DNA of 64,000 bases, taken from the NCBI RefSeq assembly GCF_003337715.1, contig NZ_QPIX01000003.1:288051-352050 (forward strand), read 5' to 3'. The DNA comes from Ciceribacter lividus. Its GTDB lineage: Bacteria > Pseudomonadota > Alphaproteobacteria > Rhizobiales > Rhizobiaceae. Position 1 is the first letter of the stretch; every line of letters begins with the position of its first letter. The notes under the pieces were generated by a model that had not been told where the DNA came from, did not search any database, and saw nothing but the letters and a program-made list of their open reading frames with translations. This document shows positions 41,766-53,244 of this stretch, one piece after another. The position numbers and the translations under genes were made by a program.

Positions 41766-43187
41766 CTATTTCACAGCGATGCTGTCGGGCTCTGGCCTTC
41801 CTCCGTGGCCGGAGACATTGGCGCCGGCATCGCGCGGCATCCGCAGGAAGGGCAGCACCGCCAGCAGCGACAGGCCCGCCACCACCGCGAAGGCGAGATG
41901 AAAGTCGGCAAGCCCGAGTGCATGGCCCTTGAGTGCCGTGCTTCCTTCGAGAATGGCGGCGGCCACCGCCACCCCGAGCGCCAGGCTCACCTGCTGTAGC
42001 ACCGAACTCATCGACGTCGCCTGGCTCGCCTCTGCGTCGCCGATCTCCGCATAGCTCAGCGCATTGATGCCGGTGAAGAAGAAGGACCGGCAGAAGCCAG
42101 CGGCAAGCAGCAGTCCCATGATCAGGGCATAGGGTGTGCCGGGTGTGAAGAAGGCGTTCGCCGCCGTCGTCGCGGCACCGGTGATCGCCGCGGCAATGAG
42201 CACGGTGCGGAAGCCGACGGCCGCGAAGACACGGCGGGCGAGGAACTTGGTGGTGATCGCGCCGATCGCCCCTACGAAGGTGATGAGGCCGGACTGAAAG
42301 GGCGTGAGGCCGAAGCCGAGCTGCAGCATCAGCGGCATAAGGAAGGGGGTTGCCCCGGCGGCGATGCGGAAGATCGTCCCGGCGGTAACCGCGATGCGGA
42401 AGGTGGCGTTGCGAAAGAGGCCGAGGTCGAGAAGCGGCGTCGGATGGCGCCGCGCATGGCGGACATAGAGAAGACCGGCGGCGAGGCCGAGTGCCGTCGC
42501 TCCGATGCCGGCGGCAGGCGGCAGCGCCGGCAGGCTCATCACCGAAAGTCCGAAGACGACGCCGGAGGCCGCAAGCGCGCTCAGCGCGAAACCGCGCCAG
42601 TCGATCGGCGGCGTCTCGACCGGCGGCACCTCGGGCAGGTGGATGGTCGCGAGCCAGATGCCGGCAAGGCCGATCGGTACGTTGATCAGGAAAATCCAGT
42701 GCCAGCTGAAATAAGTGGTGATGAAGCCGCCAATCGGCGGACCGCTCAGCGGGCCGATTAGTCCGGGGATGGTGAGCAGCGCCATCGCCGAGACGAGCTC
42801 GCGTCGCTCCGTCGTGCGCAGGAGCACGAGGCGTCCGACCGGCGTCATCATCGCGCCGCCCATTCCCTGCAGGAAACGGGCCGCGACGAAGGCGACAAGC
42901 GATCCGGAGAGAGCGCAGAGGACGGAGCCGGCCATGAAGACGAGGATCGCCACGCGAAAGATGACCTTCGCGCCGAAACGATCGGCCATCCAGCCACTCG
43001 CCGGAATGAAGATCGCGAGCGCCACCATATAGGATGTGAGGGCGAGCTTCAGCGTGATCGGCCCGACGCCGAGAGCGGCGGCGATCGCCGGCAGCGCCGT
43101 CGAAATGACGGTCGAATCCATCTGCTCCATGAACAGCGCGACGGCGAGGATCAGCGGAACGATGCGGTTCATGCGGGCAGTGCTCAC
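41766..43187 (-). CDS. MFS drug exporter, DHA2 (EmrB/QacA) family
   Basis: 473 residues with 13-14 hydrophobic segments. The DHA2 motifs are VALFMEQMDSTVISTALPAIAAALG at the start, GWMADRFGAKVIFRVAI (motif A), ARFLQGMGGAMMTPVGRLVLLR (motif B) and LLTIPGLIGPLSGPPIGGFITTYFSWHWIFLINVPIG (motif C, antiporter). It is likely a proton-driven exporter of toxic compounds. GTG 43187 and ATG 43172 are both possible; neither has a good SD. There is no adaptor (EmrA) gene beside it. The stop overlaps a 14-base palindrome (41757-41770). Confidence 0.88.
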   Translation of the reverse strand: MSTARMNRIVPLILAVALFMEQMDSTVISTALPAIAAALGVGPITLKLALTSYMVALAIFIPASGWMADRFGAKVIFRVAILVFMAGSVLCALSGSLVAFVAARFLQGMGGAMMTPVGRLVLLRTTERRELVSAMALLTIPGLIGPLSGPPIGGFITTYFSWHWIFLINVPIGLAGIWLATIHLPEVPPVETPPIDWRGFALSALAASGVVFGLSVMSLPALPPAAGIGATALGLAAGLLYVRHARRHPTPLLDLGLFRNATFRIAVTAGTIFRIAAGATPFLMPLMLQLGFGLTPFQSGLITFVGAIGAITTKFLARRVFAAVGFRTVLIAAAITGAATTAANAFFTPGTPYALIMGLLLAAGFCRSFFFTGINALSYAEIGDAEASQATSMSSVLQQVSLALGVAVAAAILEGSTALKGHALGLADFHLAFAVVAGLSLLAVLPFLRMPRDAGANVSGHGGRPEPDSIAVK

Positions 43188-43486
43188 GGGAAGGAGGGGG
43201 CTTTCGCCGGTGCGTCGCGAGGCGCCCTTTCTACCCGAGGTTTGCTTTCCTTGCCAACGACGAATCGGCTTACCCTGGCGCGGAGGTTCACGTGTGCGTG
43301 AGGGATCTCTCGCCGCCGGTGAACCCAGAGAAACCCGGCACTCGTGCGTCTACGGATTTTTCTGTTCCCTTCCTGTCATAGACGTGTTACCAGCCCTCGC
43401 CAACTTCCACGTTGTCCTGCAGGAGCGGCCGGGCGGACGATTCGTCCCGGAGAGCCACTGCATTTTTTGAAAAGAGGAAATTGGCA
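43188..43486. promoter_or_regulatory. Divergent intergenic region MFS-guaB
   Basis: 299 bases between divergent genes. It must carry both promoters. The guaB SD is AGAGGAAA near 43472. I see a T-rich patch near 43350-43375 but no clear operator, and no open frame that looks coding. Confidence 0.4.
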
Positions 43487-44980
43487 ATGGCACGCATCGT
43501 AATTTCGGCCACGGGAGCCGAAGCCCTGACTTTCGACGATGTCCTTCTGCAGCCGGGACATTCCGAGGTCATGCCGGGACAGACCAACATCGCGACGCGG
43601 ATTGCCAAGGATATCGACCTCAGCCTGCCGATCCTCTCCTCCGCCATGGACACGGTGACGGAAAGCCGTCTTGCGATCGCCATGGCCCAGGCCGGCGGCA
43701 TCGGCGTCATCCACCGCAACCTCACGCCGAGCGAACAGGCCGAGGAAGTCCGCCAGGTCAAGAAGTTCGAAAGCGGCATGGTCGTCAATCCGGTGACGAT
43801 CGGCCCTGATTCGACGCTCGCCGAAGCGCTGGCGCTGATGAAGGCCCACGGCATTTCCGGCATTCCGGTGGTCGAGAACGGCGGCCGTCCCGGTCGTCTG
43901 GTCGGTATCCTGACCAACCGTGACGTCCGCTTCGCCTCCGATCCCTCGCAGAAGATCCACGAGCTGATGACCAAGGAAAACCTGGTCACCGTCAAGGAAA
44001 GCGTCGACCAGCAGGAAGCGAAGCGCCTGTTGCACGCCCACCGCATCGAAAAGCTGCTGGTGGTCGACGGCGACGGCCGTTGCGTCGGCCTGATCACCGT
44101 CAAGGACATCGAGAAGAGCCAGCTCAATCCCAACGCCGCGAAGGACCTCCACGGACGCCTGCGCGTCGCTGCCGCGATCTCGACCGGCGAGGACGGCCGC
44201 GAGCGCGCCGAGCGGCTGATCGATGCCGGTGTCGACGTGATCGTCGTCGACACCGCGCACGGCCACTCGCAGAAGGTTCTGGATGCCGTCGGCGTGGTCA
44301 AGAAGATGTCGAACTCGGTGCGCATCATCGCCGGCAACGTCGCGACAGCCGAAGGCACCCGCGCGCTCATCGAGGCCGGCGCGGACTGCATCAAGGTCGG
44401 CATCGGTCCCGGTTCGATCTGCACCACGCGCATCGTCGCCGGCGTCGGCGTGCCGCAGCTCGCCGCCGTGATGGCCGCTGCCGAAGAGGCCGCCAAGAGC
44501 GACATTCCGGTGATCGCCGACGGCGGCATCAAGTTCTCCGGCGACCTCGCCAAGGCGATCGCCGCCGGCGCCTCCGCGGTCATGGTCGGCTCGCTGCTCG
44601 CCGGCACGGACGAAAGCCCGGGCGAGGTCTTCCTCTACCAGGGCCGTTCCTTCAAGGCCTATCGCGGCATGGGTTCCGTCGGGGCCATGGCCCGCGGCTC
44701 GGCCGACCGCTACTTCCAGGCGGAAGTGCGCGATACGCTGAAGCTGGTCCCGGAAGGCATCGAGGGCCAGGTCCCCTACAAGGGTCCGGTTTCGGCCGTG
44801 CTGCACCAGCTCGCGGGTGGCCTCAAGGCTGCCATGGGCTATGTCGGCGGCCGCGACATCAAGGACTTCCAGGCGAAGGCGACCTTCGTTCGCATCTCCG
44901 GCGCGGGCCTGCGTGAAAGTCATCCGCACGGTGTCACCATCACCCGCGAAAGCCCGAACTACCCCGGCGCCGGCGCCTGA
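43487..44980 (+). CDS. guaB: Inosine-5'-monophosphate dehydrogenase
   Basis: 497 residues, standard length. [30 protein letters not shown] opens the barrel. Two CBS domains occupy roughly residues 95-210 ([42 protein letters not shown]). The catalytic loop [20 protein letters not shown] holds the active cysteine, and the flap has [10 protein letters not shown]. It makes XMP from IMP, the committed step to GMP. The ATG at 43487 fixes the family N-terminus. The following small membrane gene is close on the same strand. Confidence 0.97.
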   Translation: MARIVISATGAEALTFDDVLLQPGHSEVMPGQTNIATRIAKDIDLSLPILSSAMDTVTESRLAIAMAQAGGIGVIHRNLTPSEQAEEVRQVKKFESGMVVNPVTIGPDSTLAEALALMKAHGISGIPVVENGGRPGRLVGILTNRDVRFASDPSQKIHELMTKENLVTVKESVDQQEAKRLLHAHRIEKLLVVDGDGRCVGLITVKDIEKSQLNPNAAKDLHGRLRVAAAISTGEDGRERAERLIDAGVDVIVVDTAHGHSQKVLDAVGVVKKMSNSVRIIAGNVATAEGTRALIEAGADCIKVGIGPGSICTTRIVAGVGVPQLAAVMAAAEEAAKSDIPVIADGGIKFSGDLAKAIAAGASAVMVGSLLAGTDESPGEVFLYQGRSFKAYRGMGSVGAMARGSADRYFQAEVRDTLKLVPEGIEGQVPYKGPVSAVLHQLAGGLKAAMGYVGGRDIKDFQAKATFVRISGAGLRESHPHGVTITRESPNYPGAGA

Positions 44981-45006
44981 GGCGAGTGGATGGAGGGGAG
45001 CGGCAG

Positions 45007-45564
45007 ATGCGAGCGAACAAGGTGATCCTGCTGCTGCTCGCCCTCTCGGGCGCCCTTGTCGCCTGGATGTTCTTCGGGCTCGATCCGGAGTTCCAGCGCC
45101 TCAGCGGGGCAGGGGGCTTCCTCGATGCCCGACTGTCCGGCTACGAGGCCGATGCGGTCCGGGGCCTTCAGGCGGCGCTTGCCGATCCGGCACGGGCCGA
45201 GGCGCGCGATCTGCTTCAGCTGATGTATCTCGGCCCGGACCTCGTCCTGCCGTTCGTGCTCACCCTCTCGCTTTGCCTGCTTCTTCGCGGCTATGCCCCC
45301 GGCGTCGTGCTCTACGGCCGACGCCTCGATGTCCGCCATGCCTGGCTGCTCTGCCTCGTTCCGGTCGCCTACGGCGTCTTCGACTATCTCGAGAATTTCG
45401 GGTTCCTGAGCTATTTCCCGCCGGCCGAGCCGGGTCCGTGGCTCGCCGAAAACCTGCCGCAGATCCTGCCTTGGGTGTCGCGCCTCAAATTCGTGCTGCT
45501 GTTCGTGTCCGGGCTCCTTGCGCTGCGCGTCACCGTCTTCTCGGGCCGTTCCGAGGGCCGGTAA
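45007..45564 (+). CDS. Four-TM membrane protein of unknown function
   Basis: 185 residues from ATG 45007 (GGAGGGGAG upstream). I do not recognise a named family. Four helices are visible: VILLLLALSGALVAWMFFGL, LVLPFVLTLSLCLLLRGYAPG, AWLLCLVPVAYGVFDYLENFG and RLKFVLLFVSGLLALRVTVF. The loop VLYGRRLDVRHAW and the DYLENFG stretch look conserved-type. It begins 26 bases after guaB and may be co-transcribed with it; functional linkage is not implied. Confidence 0.72.
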   Translation: MRANKVILLLLALSGALVAWMFFGLDPEFQRLSGAGGFLDARLSGYEADAVRGLQAALADPARAEARDLLQLMYLGPDLVLPFVLTLSLCLLLRGYAPGVVLYGRRLDVRHAWLLCLVPVAYGVFDYLENFGFLSYFPPAEPGPWLAENLPQILPWVSRLKFVLLFVSGLLALRVTVFSGRSEGR

Positions 45565-45661
45565 CGAAGATGTGTTGCCCGCAATCGCTGGTGGGCACTA
45601 TCCTGCCTGCGGCGCGCCTGCGTTCGGGCCGCCATCCAGATACCCTGAACGGAGGAGCATC

Positions 45662-46537
45662 ATGGACACGCCGAAAGTCACTCAGGCGATGATCGACGCC
45701 TATGACGAATACACTCATCTTACTCTGGATCGCCGCGCTTTCATGGAAAGGCTGACGGCACTTGCCGGCTCGGCGGCGGCCGCCGCCACGATCGCTCCGC
45801 TGCTTGCCGCCAGCAAGGCGAGCGCCGCCGTTATCCCCGAGGGCGACGCCCGCCTGAATGCCGAGAATGTGACCTATCCCGGCGGAACGACCGAGATGCA
45901 GGCCTATCTCGTTCGACCCAAGGATGCCGCAGGCCCGCTGCCCGGCGTCATCGTCATCCACGAAAACCGCGGCCTCAATCCGCACATCCGCGACGTTGCC
46001 CGTCGCATGGCGCTGGAGGGTTTCGTCGTGCTTGCGCCGGATTTCCTGTCGCCCTACGGCGGCACGCCGGATGACGAGGACAAGGCGCGGGAAATGTTCA
46101 CGACGCTCGACATGGCTGCAGCCGTCAACAATGCCGAGTCGGGCCGCATCTACCTGGCCGGCCACGCCGATTCCAACGGCAATGTCGGCGCCGTCGGCTT
46201 CTGCTGGGGCGGAGGCATGGTCAACCGTCTGGCGGTCGCCTCGCCGGCGCTCGGCGCGGGGGTCGCCTACTACGGCGCCCAGGTCCCTGCCGATCAGGTG
46301 CCGTCCATCCAGGCGCCGCTTCTCCTGCACTATGCCGGGCTCGACGAGCGCATCAATGCCGGCATTGACGCCTACAAGGCGGCCCTCGACGCAAACAAGA
46401 AGACGTACGAGCTCTATGTCTATGAGGGCGTCAACCATGCCTTCAACAACGACACCTCCGCCGCCCGCTACGACAAGGCGGCGGCCGACCTCGCCTGGTC
46501 GCGGACGGTTGCCTTCCTGAAGAAGTACCTCGTCTGA
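45662..46537 (+). CDS. Dienelactone hydrolase family protein, Tat-exported
   Basis: 291 residues from ATG 45662 (GGAGGAG upstream). The N-terminus DRRAFMERLTALAGSAAAAATIAPLLAASKASAA has a twin-arginine pattern, unusual for a family that is mostly cytoplasmic. The DLH core shows VIVIHENRGLNPHIRDVARRMALEGFVVLAPDFL, nucleophile elbow VGFCWGGGM (Cys), and late DERI and VNHAFNND for the Asp and His. It probably hydrolyses an ester or lactone in the periplasm. Substrate unknown. It is alone, ahead of adhP. Confidence 0.87.
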   Translation: MDTPKVTQAMIDAYDEYTHLTLDRRAFMERLTALAGSAAAAATIAPLLAASKASAAVIPEGDARLNAENVTYPGGTTEMQAYLVRPKDAAGPLPGVIVIHENRGLNPHIRDVARRMALEGFVVLAPDFLSPYGGTPDDEDKAREMFTTLDMAAAVNNAESGRIYLAGHADSNGNVGAVGFCWGGGMVNRLAVASPALGAGVAYYGAQVPADQVPSIQAPLLLHYAGLDERINAGIDAYKAALDANKKTYELYVYEGVNHAFNNDTSAARYDKAAADLAWSRTVAFLKKYLV

Positions 46538-46576
46538 GCAGTCCCTGTTGCGACGGTGCCGGAATTTTCCCGGGGC

Positions 46577-46594
46577 TGTCGCAACGCTGCGACA
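46577..46594. promoter_or_regulatory. Palindrome upstream of adhP
   Basis: TGTCGCAACGCTGCGACA is an inverted repeat with 7-base arms and a 4-base centre, 139 bases before the adhP ATG. A further TTGCGAC upstream near 46549 can pair with its left arm. That distance fits an enhancer-like activator site, but I find no convincing -24/-12 promoter. Confidence 0.5.
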
Positions 46595-46732
46595 CAAATC
46601 ATCGTGAAGCACGGCAGATTTGACGCGGATCAAGAAACGCGATCGGGACAACGCTAGGATGCATACGTCGTGACGGGCAACCCCCGACGGCCAGCTGATT
46701 CCGCAACACGATTTCTGTCGAGGAGGAAGAGA

Positions 46733-47758
46733 ATGGCATCGAGTATGAAAGCCGCCGTCGTGCGGGCATTCGGCAAGCCACTGGTGATCGAGGAGATGGC
46801 GATACCGGATCCCGGTCCGGGCCAGATTCTCGTCAAGTATCAGGCGACGGGTGTATGCCACACCGACCTGCACGCGGCGAACGGCGACTGGCCGGTCAAG
46901 CCCAATCCGCCGTTCATTCCGGGGCATGAGGGCGTCGGCTATGTCGCCAAGCTCGGCGCCGGCGTCACCCGCATCAAGGAAGGCGACCGCGTCGGCGTGC
47001 CGTGGCTGCACACCGCCTGCGGTTGCTGCACGCCATGCCGCACCGGATGGGAGACGCTCTGCGGCAGCCAGCAGAACACCGGCTATTCGGTCAATGGTAC
47101 CTTCGCCCAGTACGGTCTTGCCGATCCGGATTTCGTCGGTCGTCTGCCGGACAATCTCGAATTCGGCCCCGCGGCTCCGGTGCTCTGCGCCGGCGTCACC
47201 GTCTACAAGGGGTTGAAGGAAACCGAAGTACGCCCCGGCGAATGGGTGGTGATCTCCGGCATCGGCGGCCTGGGCCACATGGCCGTGCAGTACGCCAAGG
47301 CCATGGGCATGCATGTGGTGGCCGCTGACATCTTCGATGAAAAGCTGAAGCTTGCGAAGGACCTCGGCGCCGACATTACCGTCAACGGGCGCGCCGCCGA
47401 TGCGATCGAGCAGGTGCAGAAGGCGACTGGCGGCGTGCATGGCGCGCTCGTCACCGCCGTCTCTCCGAAGGCGATGGAGCAGGCCTACGGCTTCCTTCGC
47501 TCCAAGGGCACCATGGCGCTGGTCGGCCTGCCGCCGGGCTTCATCTCGCTGCCGGTCTTCGACACCGTGCTGAAGCGCATCACCGTGCGTGGCTCCATCG
47601 TCGGCACCCGCCAGGACCTCGAGGAATCGCTGGTCTTCGCGGGCGAGGGCAAGGTTGCCTCGCACTTCTCCTGGGACAAGATCGAGAACATCAACGACAT
47701 CTTCCACCGCATGGAGGAAGGCAAGATCGACGGCCGCATCGTGCTCGATCTCGACTGA
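46733..47758 (+). CDS. adhP: Zinc-dependent alcohol dehydrogenase AdhP
   Basis: 341 residues. Catalytic zinc ligands sit in GVCHTDLHAANGDWPVKPNPPFIPGHEGVG. The structural zinc cysteines are in TACGCCTPCRTGWETLCGSQ. The NAD site is ISGIGGLGHMAVQYAKAMG. The sequence is close to propanol-preferring AdhP, which interconverts ethanol/propanol and aldehydes with NAD. The ATG at 46733 has AGGAGGAAGAG. It has its own upstream palindrome and is followed by a long hairpin, so it is a single-gene unit. Confidence 0.93.
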   Translation: MASSMKAAVVRAFGKPLVIEEMAIPDPGPGQILVKYQATGVCHTDLHAANGDWPVKPNPPFIPGHEGVGYVAKLGAGVTRIKEGDRVGVPWLHTACGCCTPCRTGWETLCGSQQNTGYSVNGTFAQYGLADPDFVGRLPDNLEFGPAAPVLCAGVTVYKGLKETEVRPGEWVVISGIGGLGHMAVQYAKAMGMHVVAADIFDEKLKLAKDLGADITVNGRAADAIEQVQKATGGVHGALVTAVSPKAMEQAYGFLRSKGTMALVGLPPGFISLPVFDTVLKRITVRGSIVGTRQDLEESLVFAGEGKVASHFSWDKIENINDIFHRMEEGKIDGRIVLDLD

Positions 47759-47786
47759 GTCACTGCGCGTACACCGAAACGTGAAT

Positions 47787-47814
47787 GCAAGGGGCGGCTT
47801 GGGCCGCTCCTTGC
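47787..47814 (+). terminator. Hairpin after adhP
   Basis: GCAAGGGGCGGC (47787-47798) pairs with GCCGCTCCTTGC (47803-47814) over 12 bp with one G-U and a TTGG loop. A T-run is lacking. Confidence 0.6.
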
Positions 47815-47848
47815 TCTGGCGAGCCGTTCAGAACTTCCTATTTTATGG

Positions 47849-47876
47849 TGCAGTGCAATATTCAAGTTGCAGGGCA
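47849..47876 (+). promoter_or_regulatory. Two PhaR-type boxes upstream of the patatin gene
   Basis: TGCAGTGCA (47849-47857) and TGCAGGGCA (47868-47876) both fit TGC-N3-GCA. The first is embedded in ATGGTGCAGTGCAATA, close to the phasin promoter element. The second overlaps the Shine-Dalgarno of the patatin gene. They suggest shared polyhydroxybutyrate control. Confidence 0.55.
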
Positions 47877-47878
47877 CC

Positions 47879-49000
47879 ATGTCGAATTCCAAATGCGAAC
47901 AGATCTTTGTCTTTCAAGGTGGTGGCGCGCTCGGCGCCTACCAGGCGGGCGCCTACGAGGCGCTGCACGAACATGATATCGACCCCGATTGGGTCGCCGG
48001 CATTTCGATCGGTGCCGTCAACGCCGCGCTGATCGCCGGCGCTCCAAAGGAACACCGCGTTGAAAATCTCCGGACGTTCTGGGACAAGGTTTCGTCGAAC
48101 CTGACCTTCGGGTTCGGCCATGACGGCGCTGATGTTCGCCGTATCTCCAACGAGATTTCCGTGATGGCCGGAGCGCTCACCGGCATACCCGGTTTCTTTT
48201 CGCCGCGCCTCTATACGCCATACCAGATCCTTTACAATCGCGACGCGGCCATTAGCTTCTACGACACGGAGCCCCTGCTCAAGACACTGGAGGAACTGGT
48301 CGACTTCGACCTTCTGAACAGTGGTCGGACCCGTATTAGTCTCGGCGCGGTCGAGGTCGTGTCAGGCAATTTCGCCTATTTCGACAATCGTCGCTACAGG
48401 CTGGATGCCCGGCATATCGCCGCTTCGGGCGCCTTGCCGCCGGGATTCGCACCGGTCGAAATCGACGGCCGTTACTATTGGGATGGCGGTCTCGTCTCCA
48501 ACACGCCGCTGCAGTATGTCCTGTCCACCAATGGCTCCGAGCGTAACATGGAGATCTTCCAGATCGACCTCTTCAGCGCCCGCGGCGCCATGCCGAAGGA
48601 TCATTTCGAGGCGGAGAGCCGTATCAAAGAGATCCGCTATTCCAGCCGGACGCGCCTGAACACCGACGATTTCGCTCGCAGGCAGGTCGTCCGCCGCGCC
48701 GCCAAGCGGCTCCTCGAAAGACTGCCGCCGGAATTCGCCGATGACGAGGATGCCAGAATTCTGAGGTCCATTGGCGTCGAATACGACGTGACGATCGTGC
48801 ACCTCATCCACCGCCGGGCGGCCTCTGCCACGCACGCCATGGATGCCGAATTTTCACGGGCTTCGATAACGGAGCATTGGGCCGCGGGTTACGACGACGT
48901 CATGCACACGCTCAATCACGACAAGTGGAAAAGCCGCGGCCGCCCGCGCGACGGAATTCAGATTTTCGACCTCGCCCAGGAACGGCACGGGAAGAGCTGA
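47879..49000 (+). CDS. Patatin-like phospholipase/esterase
   Basis: 373 residues from ATG 47879. The oxyanion motif GGGALGAYQAGAYEAL, nucleophile elbow GISIGAVNAAL (Ser) and catalytic Asp in YYWDGGLVSNTPL are all intact. A C-terminal DUF3734-like region (HRRAASATHAMDAEFSRASITEHWAAGYDDVMHTL) marks the rhizobial subgroup found beside bdhA. It likely hydrolyses a lipid or polyester. The PhaR-type boxes and the downstream 3-hydroxybutyrate dehydrogenase point to polyhydroxybutyrate or acyl turnover; this is inference. Confidence 0.87.
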   Translation: MSNSKCEQIFVFQGGGALGAYQAGAYEALHEHDIDPDWVAGISIGAVNAALIAGAPKEHRVENLRTFWDKVSSNLTFGFGHDGADVRRISNEISVMAGALTGIPGFFSPRLYTPYQILYNRDAAISFYDTEPLLKTLEELVDFDLLNSGRTRISLGAVEVVSGNFAYFDNRRYRLDARHIAASGALPPGFAPVEIDGRYYWDGGLVSNTPLQYVLSTNGSERNMEIFQIDLFSARGAMPKDHFEAESRIKEIRYSSRTRLNTDDFARRQVVRRAAKRLLERLPPEFADDEDARILRSIGVEYDVTIVHLIHRRAASATHAMDAEFSRASITEHWAAGYDDVMHTLNHDKWKSRGRPRDGIQIFDLAQERHGKS

Positions 49001-49073
49001 TTCTGCGCCCCGCCGTCCGGTATCGCGCCGGGCAGGGACGCACGGCCCCGGATAGGCAACAAGGAGAACGACC

Positions 49074-49856
49074 ATGACGCTCAAGGGTAAAGTCTGCATC
49101 ATCACCGGCTCGGCCAGCGGCATCGGCCATGCCATCGCCAAACGCTATGTGGAAGAGGGCGCGAAGGTCGTCATCGCCGATCTGAAGGAAGACCAGGCTC
49201 AGGCGGCGGCCGAGGCCCTGACATCGATCGGCCCGGGCGAAGCATTCGGTATCGCCATGGACGTCACGGACGAGGCGGCGGTCAATGCCGGCGTGGCGAA
49301 GACGGTTGCGAAGTGGGGACGGGTCGATGTCCTGGTGTCGAATGCCGGCATCCAGATCGTTCACAGAATAGAGGATTTCCCCTTCGCAGACTGGAAGAAG
49401 ATGCTGTCGATCCATCTCGACGGAGCTTTCCTGACCACGAAAGCCTGCATCCCGCACATGAAGAGTCAGGGGGGCGGCGCCATCATCTACATGGGGTCAG
49501 TGCATTCGCACGAGGCCTCGCCGCTGAAATCGGCCTATGTCACCGCCAAGCACGGATTGCTCGGGCTGGCGCGGGTGGTGGCCAGGGAAGGCGGTTCGTC
49601 CGGCATACGAGCCAACGTCATCTGCCCCGGTTTTGTGCGGACGCCGCTGGTCGACAAGCAGATCCCGGAACAGGCGAAGGAACTCGGCATTTCCGAGGAC
49701 GACGTGATCCGCAAGGTGATGCTCGGCGAAACCGTGGATGGCGAATTCACCACGGTCGAGGACGTCGCCGAGGTCGCGCTGATGTTTGCCGGTTTCGAGA
49801 CCAATGCGCTGACGGGGCAGTCACTCGTCGTCAGCCATGGCTGGTTCATGAACTGA
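49074..49856 (+). CDS. bdhA: 3-hydroxybutyrate dehydrogenase
   Basis: 260 residues, SDR family. [31 protein letters not shown] (NAD site), [41 protein letters not shown] (BdhA-specific) and the catalytic Tyr/Lys in [20 protein letters not shown] are present. [49 protein letters not shown] is strongly BdhA. It oxidises D-3-hydroxybutyrate to acetoacetate when polyhydroxybutyrate is used. It lies 73 bases after the patatin gene, with AGGAGAA before the ATG. Its end overlaps convergent oxyR by 36 bases. Confidence 0.94.
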   Translation: MTLKGKVCIITGSASGIGHAIAKRYVEEGAKVVIADLKEDQAQAAAEALTSIGPGEAFGIAMDVTDEAAVNAGVAKTVAKWGRVDVLVSNAGIQIVHRIEDFPFADWKKMLSIHLDGAFLTTKACIPHMKSQGGGAIIYMGSVHSHEASPLKSAYVTAKHGLLGLARVVAREGGSSGIRANVICPGFVRTPLVDKQIPEQAKELGISEDDVIRKVMLGETVDGEFTTVEDVAEVALMFAGFETNALTGQSLVVSHGWFMN

Positions 49857-50795
49857 GCCTGACGGGAGGCCGTCGGGCTCCTCGTGACCACGCCCACTCG
49901 CGCGGAGCTTGCCGCGGCTCGCCACGATGCCCGCGGCCAATGCTTCCATGTCTTGCCGACGCGGGCTCGACCGCCGCCAGACAAGGCCGATCTCGCGCGA
50001 GGGGGCCGGGTCGGCGAAGGGAACGATGCGGATCGCGGTGCGCGCCGTTTCCGTATCGACGGCCATTTCCGGAATGAGTGTCATACCCATGTCGTGCGAC
50101 ACCATCTGCAGAAGGGTCGTCATCGAGGTCGCGCCGACATTGACGAGATTTCTTTTGTTCGCGGTCTTGCAGACCGCGAGTGCCTGGTCACGCAGGCAGT
50201 GCCCCTCTTCGAGCAACAGCAGCCGGTTCGGGTCGACCTGCGTTTCGGCGAGCGGCGAGACAAGCACGTCGCTTTCGTTGTCGGCCATGGCGACGAAGAA
50301 ACGGTCGGTGAAGAGGCTGCGGCTCGCGACATTGTCCGCCTCGACGGGCAGGGCCGCGATCACCGCGTCGAGCCTGCCCTCGGCGAGGTCGCCGAGCAGC
50401 CGGTCGGTCACGGCTTCCTTGAGTTCGATTTCGATCAGCGGGTGCTCGCGCCTGAGATACGGCACCATCTGCGGCACCAGATAGGGCGCGACCGTCGGGA
50501 TGATGCCGATGCGGATCATGCCTTCCAGCATGCCGCCCCTGCGGCGGGCGGCTTCCTCCAGCCGGTCGATGCCGGCGAGCACACCGCGCACGTGCACAAG
50601 GATTTCCTCGCCCTTGGCCGTCAGCAGTGTTGCCCCGCGCGTCCGCTCCACCAGCACCACCCCCAGGTGCTTCTCCATCTCCATGATCTGCACGGAAAGG
50701 GCAGGCTGGCTGACATGCACCATCTCGGCCGCGCGGCCGAAGTGCAGGGTGGCGGCGAGTGCTTCGAAGTAGCGCATTTGACGAATGGTAATCAC
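49821..50795 (-). CDS. oxyR: Peroxide-sensing LysR regulator OxyR
   Basis: 324 residues from GTG 50795 ([36 protein letters not shown]). The redox cysteines are C200 and C209 in [17 protein letters not shown], the same spacing as E. coli C199/C208. It forms a disulphide with H2O2 and then activates katG. The start lies at the edge of the OxyR palindrome in the katG intergenic region, so autoregulation is built in. The C-terminus runs past the usual end ([16 protein letters not shown]) because it overlaps bdhA. Confidence 0.93.
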   Translation of the reverse strand: MITIRQMRYFEALAATLHFGRAAEMVHVSQPALSVQIMEMEKHLGVVLVERTRGATLLTAKGEEILVHVRGVLAGIDRLEEAARRRGGMLEGMIRIGIIPTVAPYLVPQMVPYLRREHPLIEIELKEAVTDRLLGDLAEGRLDAVIAALPVEADNVASRSLFTDRFFVAMADNESDVLVSPLAETQVDPNRLLLLEEGHCLRDQALAVCKTANKRNLVNVGATSMTTLLQMVSHDMGMTLIPEMAVDTETARTAIRIVPFADPAPSREIGLVWRRSSPRRQDMEALAAGIVASRGKLRASGRGHEEPDGLPSGSVHEPAMADDE

Positions 50796-50814
50796 GATAG
50801 GACAATCCTATCGT
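50794..50814. promoter_or_regulatory. OxyR operator between oxyR and katG
   Basis: Arms ACGATAGG (50794-50801) and CCTATCGT (50807-50814) flank ACAAT. The inner ATAG-N7-CTAT is the classical OxyR half-site pair. It overlaps the GTG start and leader of oxyR and lies 89 bases before katG. Confidence 0.8.
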
Positions 50815-50845
50815 CATCCTCACTAAATACAATTGGAAATTATGA

Positions 50846-53074
<2,229 letters not shown>

Positions 53075-53173
53075 TGGAAGCATCCCGTGCGCGGCCCGCC
53101 GCCAGGGGCGCGCACGGGCAGCCGGCCCGTGGAGAGCGGTGGCCCCCCCGCCGCACTCGGGTTGCCGGCCGGA

Positions 53174-53211
53174 AACGGGAACAGCCGGGGTTCGCCCCGG
53201 CTGTTCCCGTT
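53174..53211. terminator. Strong UUCG-loop terminator after katG
   Basis: A perfect 17-bp stem (53174-53190 with 53195-53211) is capped by TTCG with a closing G/C pair. It begins 100 bases past katG and also faces the 3' end of the convergent LysR gene at 53245, so it can serve both. Confidence 0.8.
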
Positions 53212-53244
53212 CTGCTGTCGATGTCCGTCTATATATGTCTGCGC

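Noticed and set aside
41757..41770. AATAGGCGCCTATT palindrome as an operator
   Set aside because: It lies at the end of the MFS gene between convergent genes, so an operator role is unlikely; it may only be a short hairpin.
46600..46730. Possible sigma-54 (-24/-12) promoter before adhP
   Set aside because: No pair of GG and GC with the required 10-base spacing in the expected consensus was found.
45530..47707. 725-codon minus-strand frame over the dienelactone hydrolase and adhP genes
   Set aside because: Spans two real genes and their gap and shows only shadow composition.
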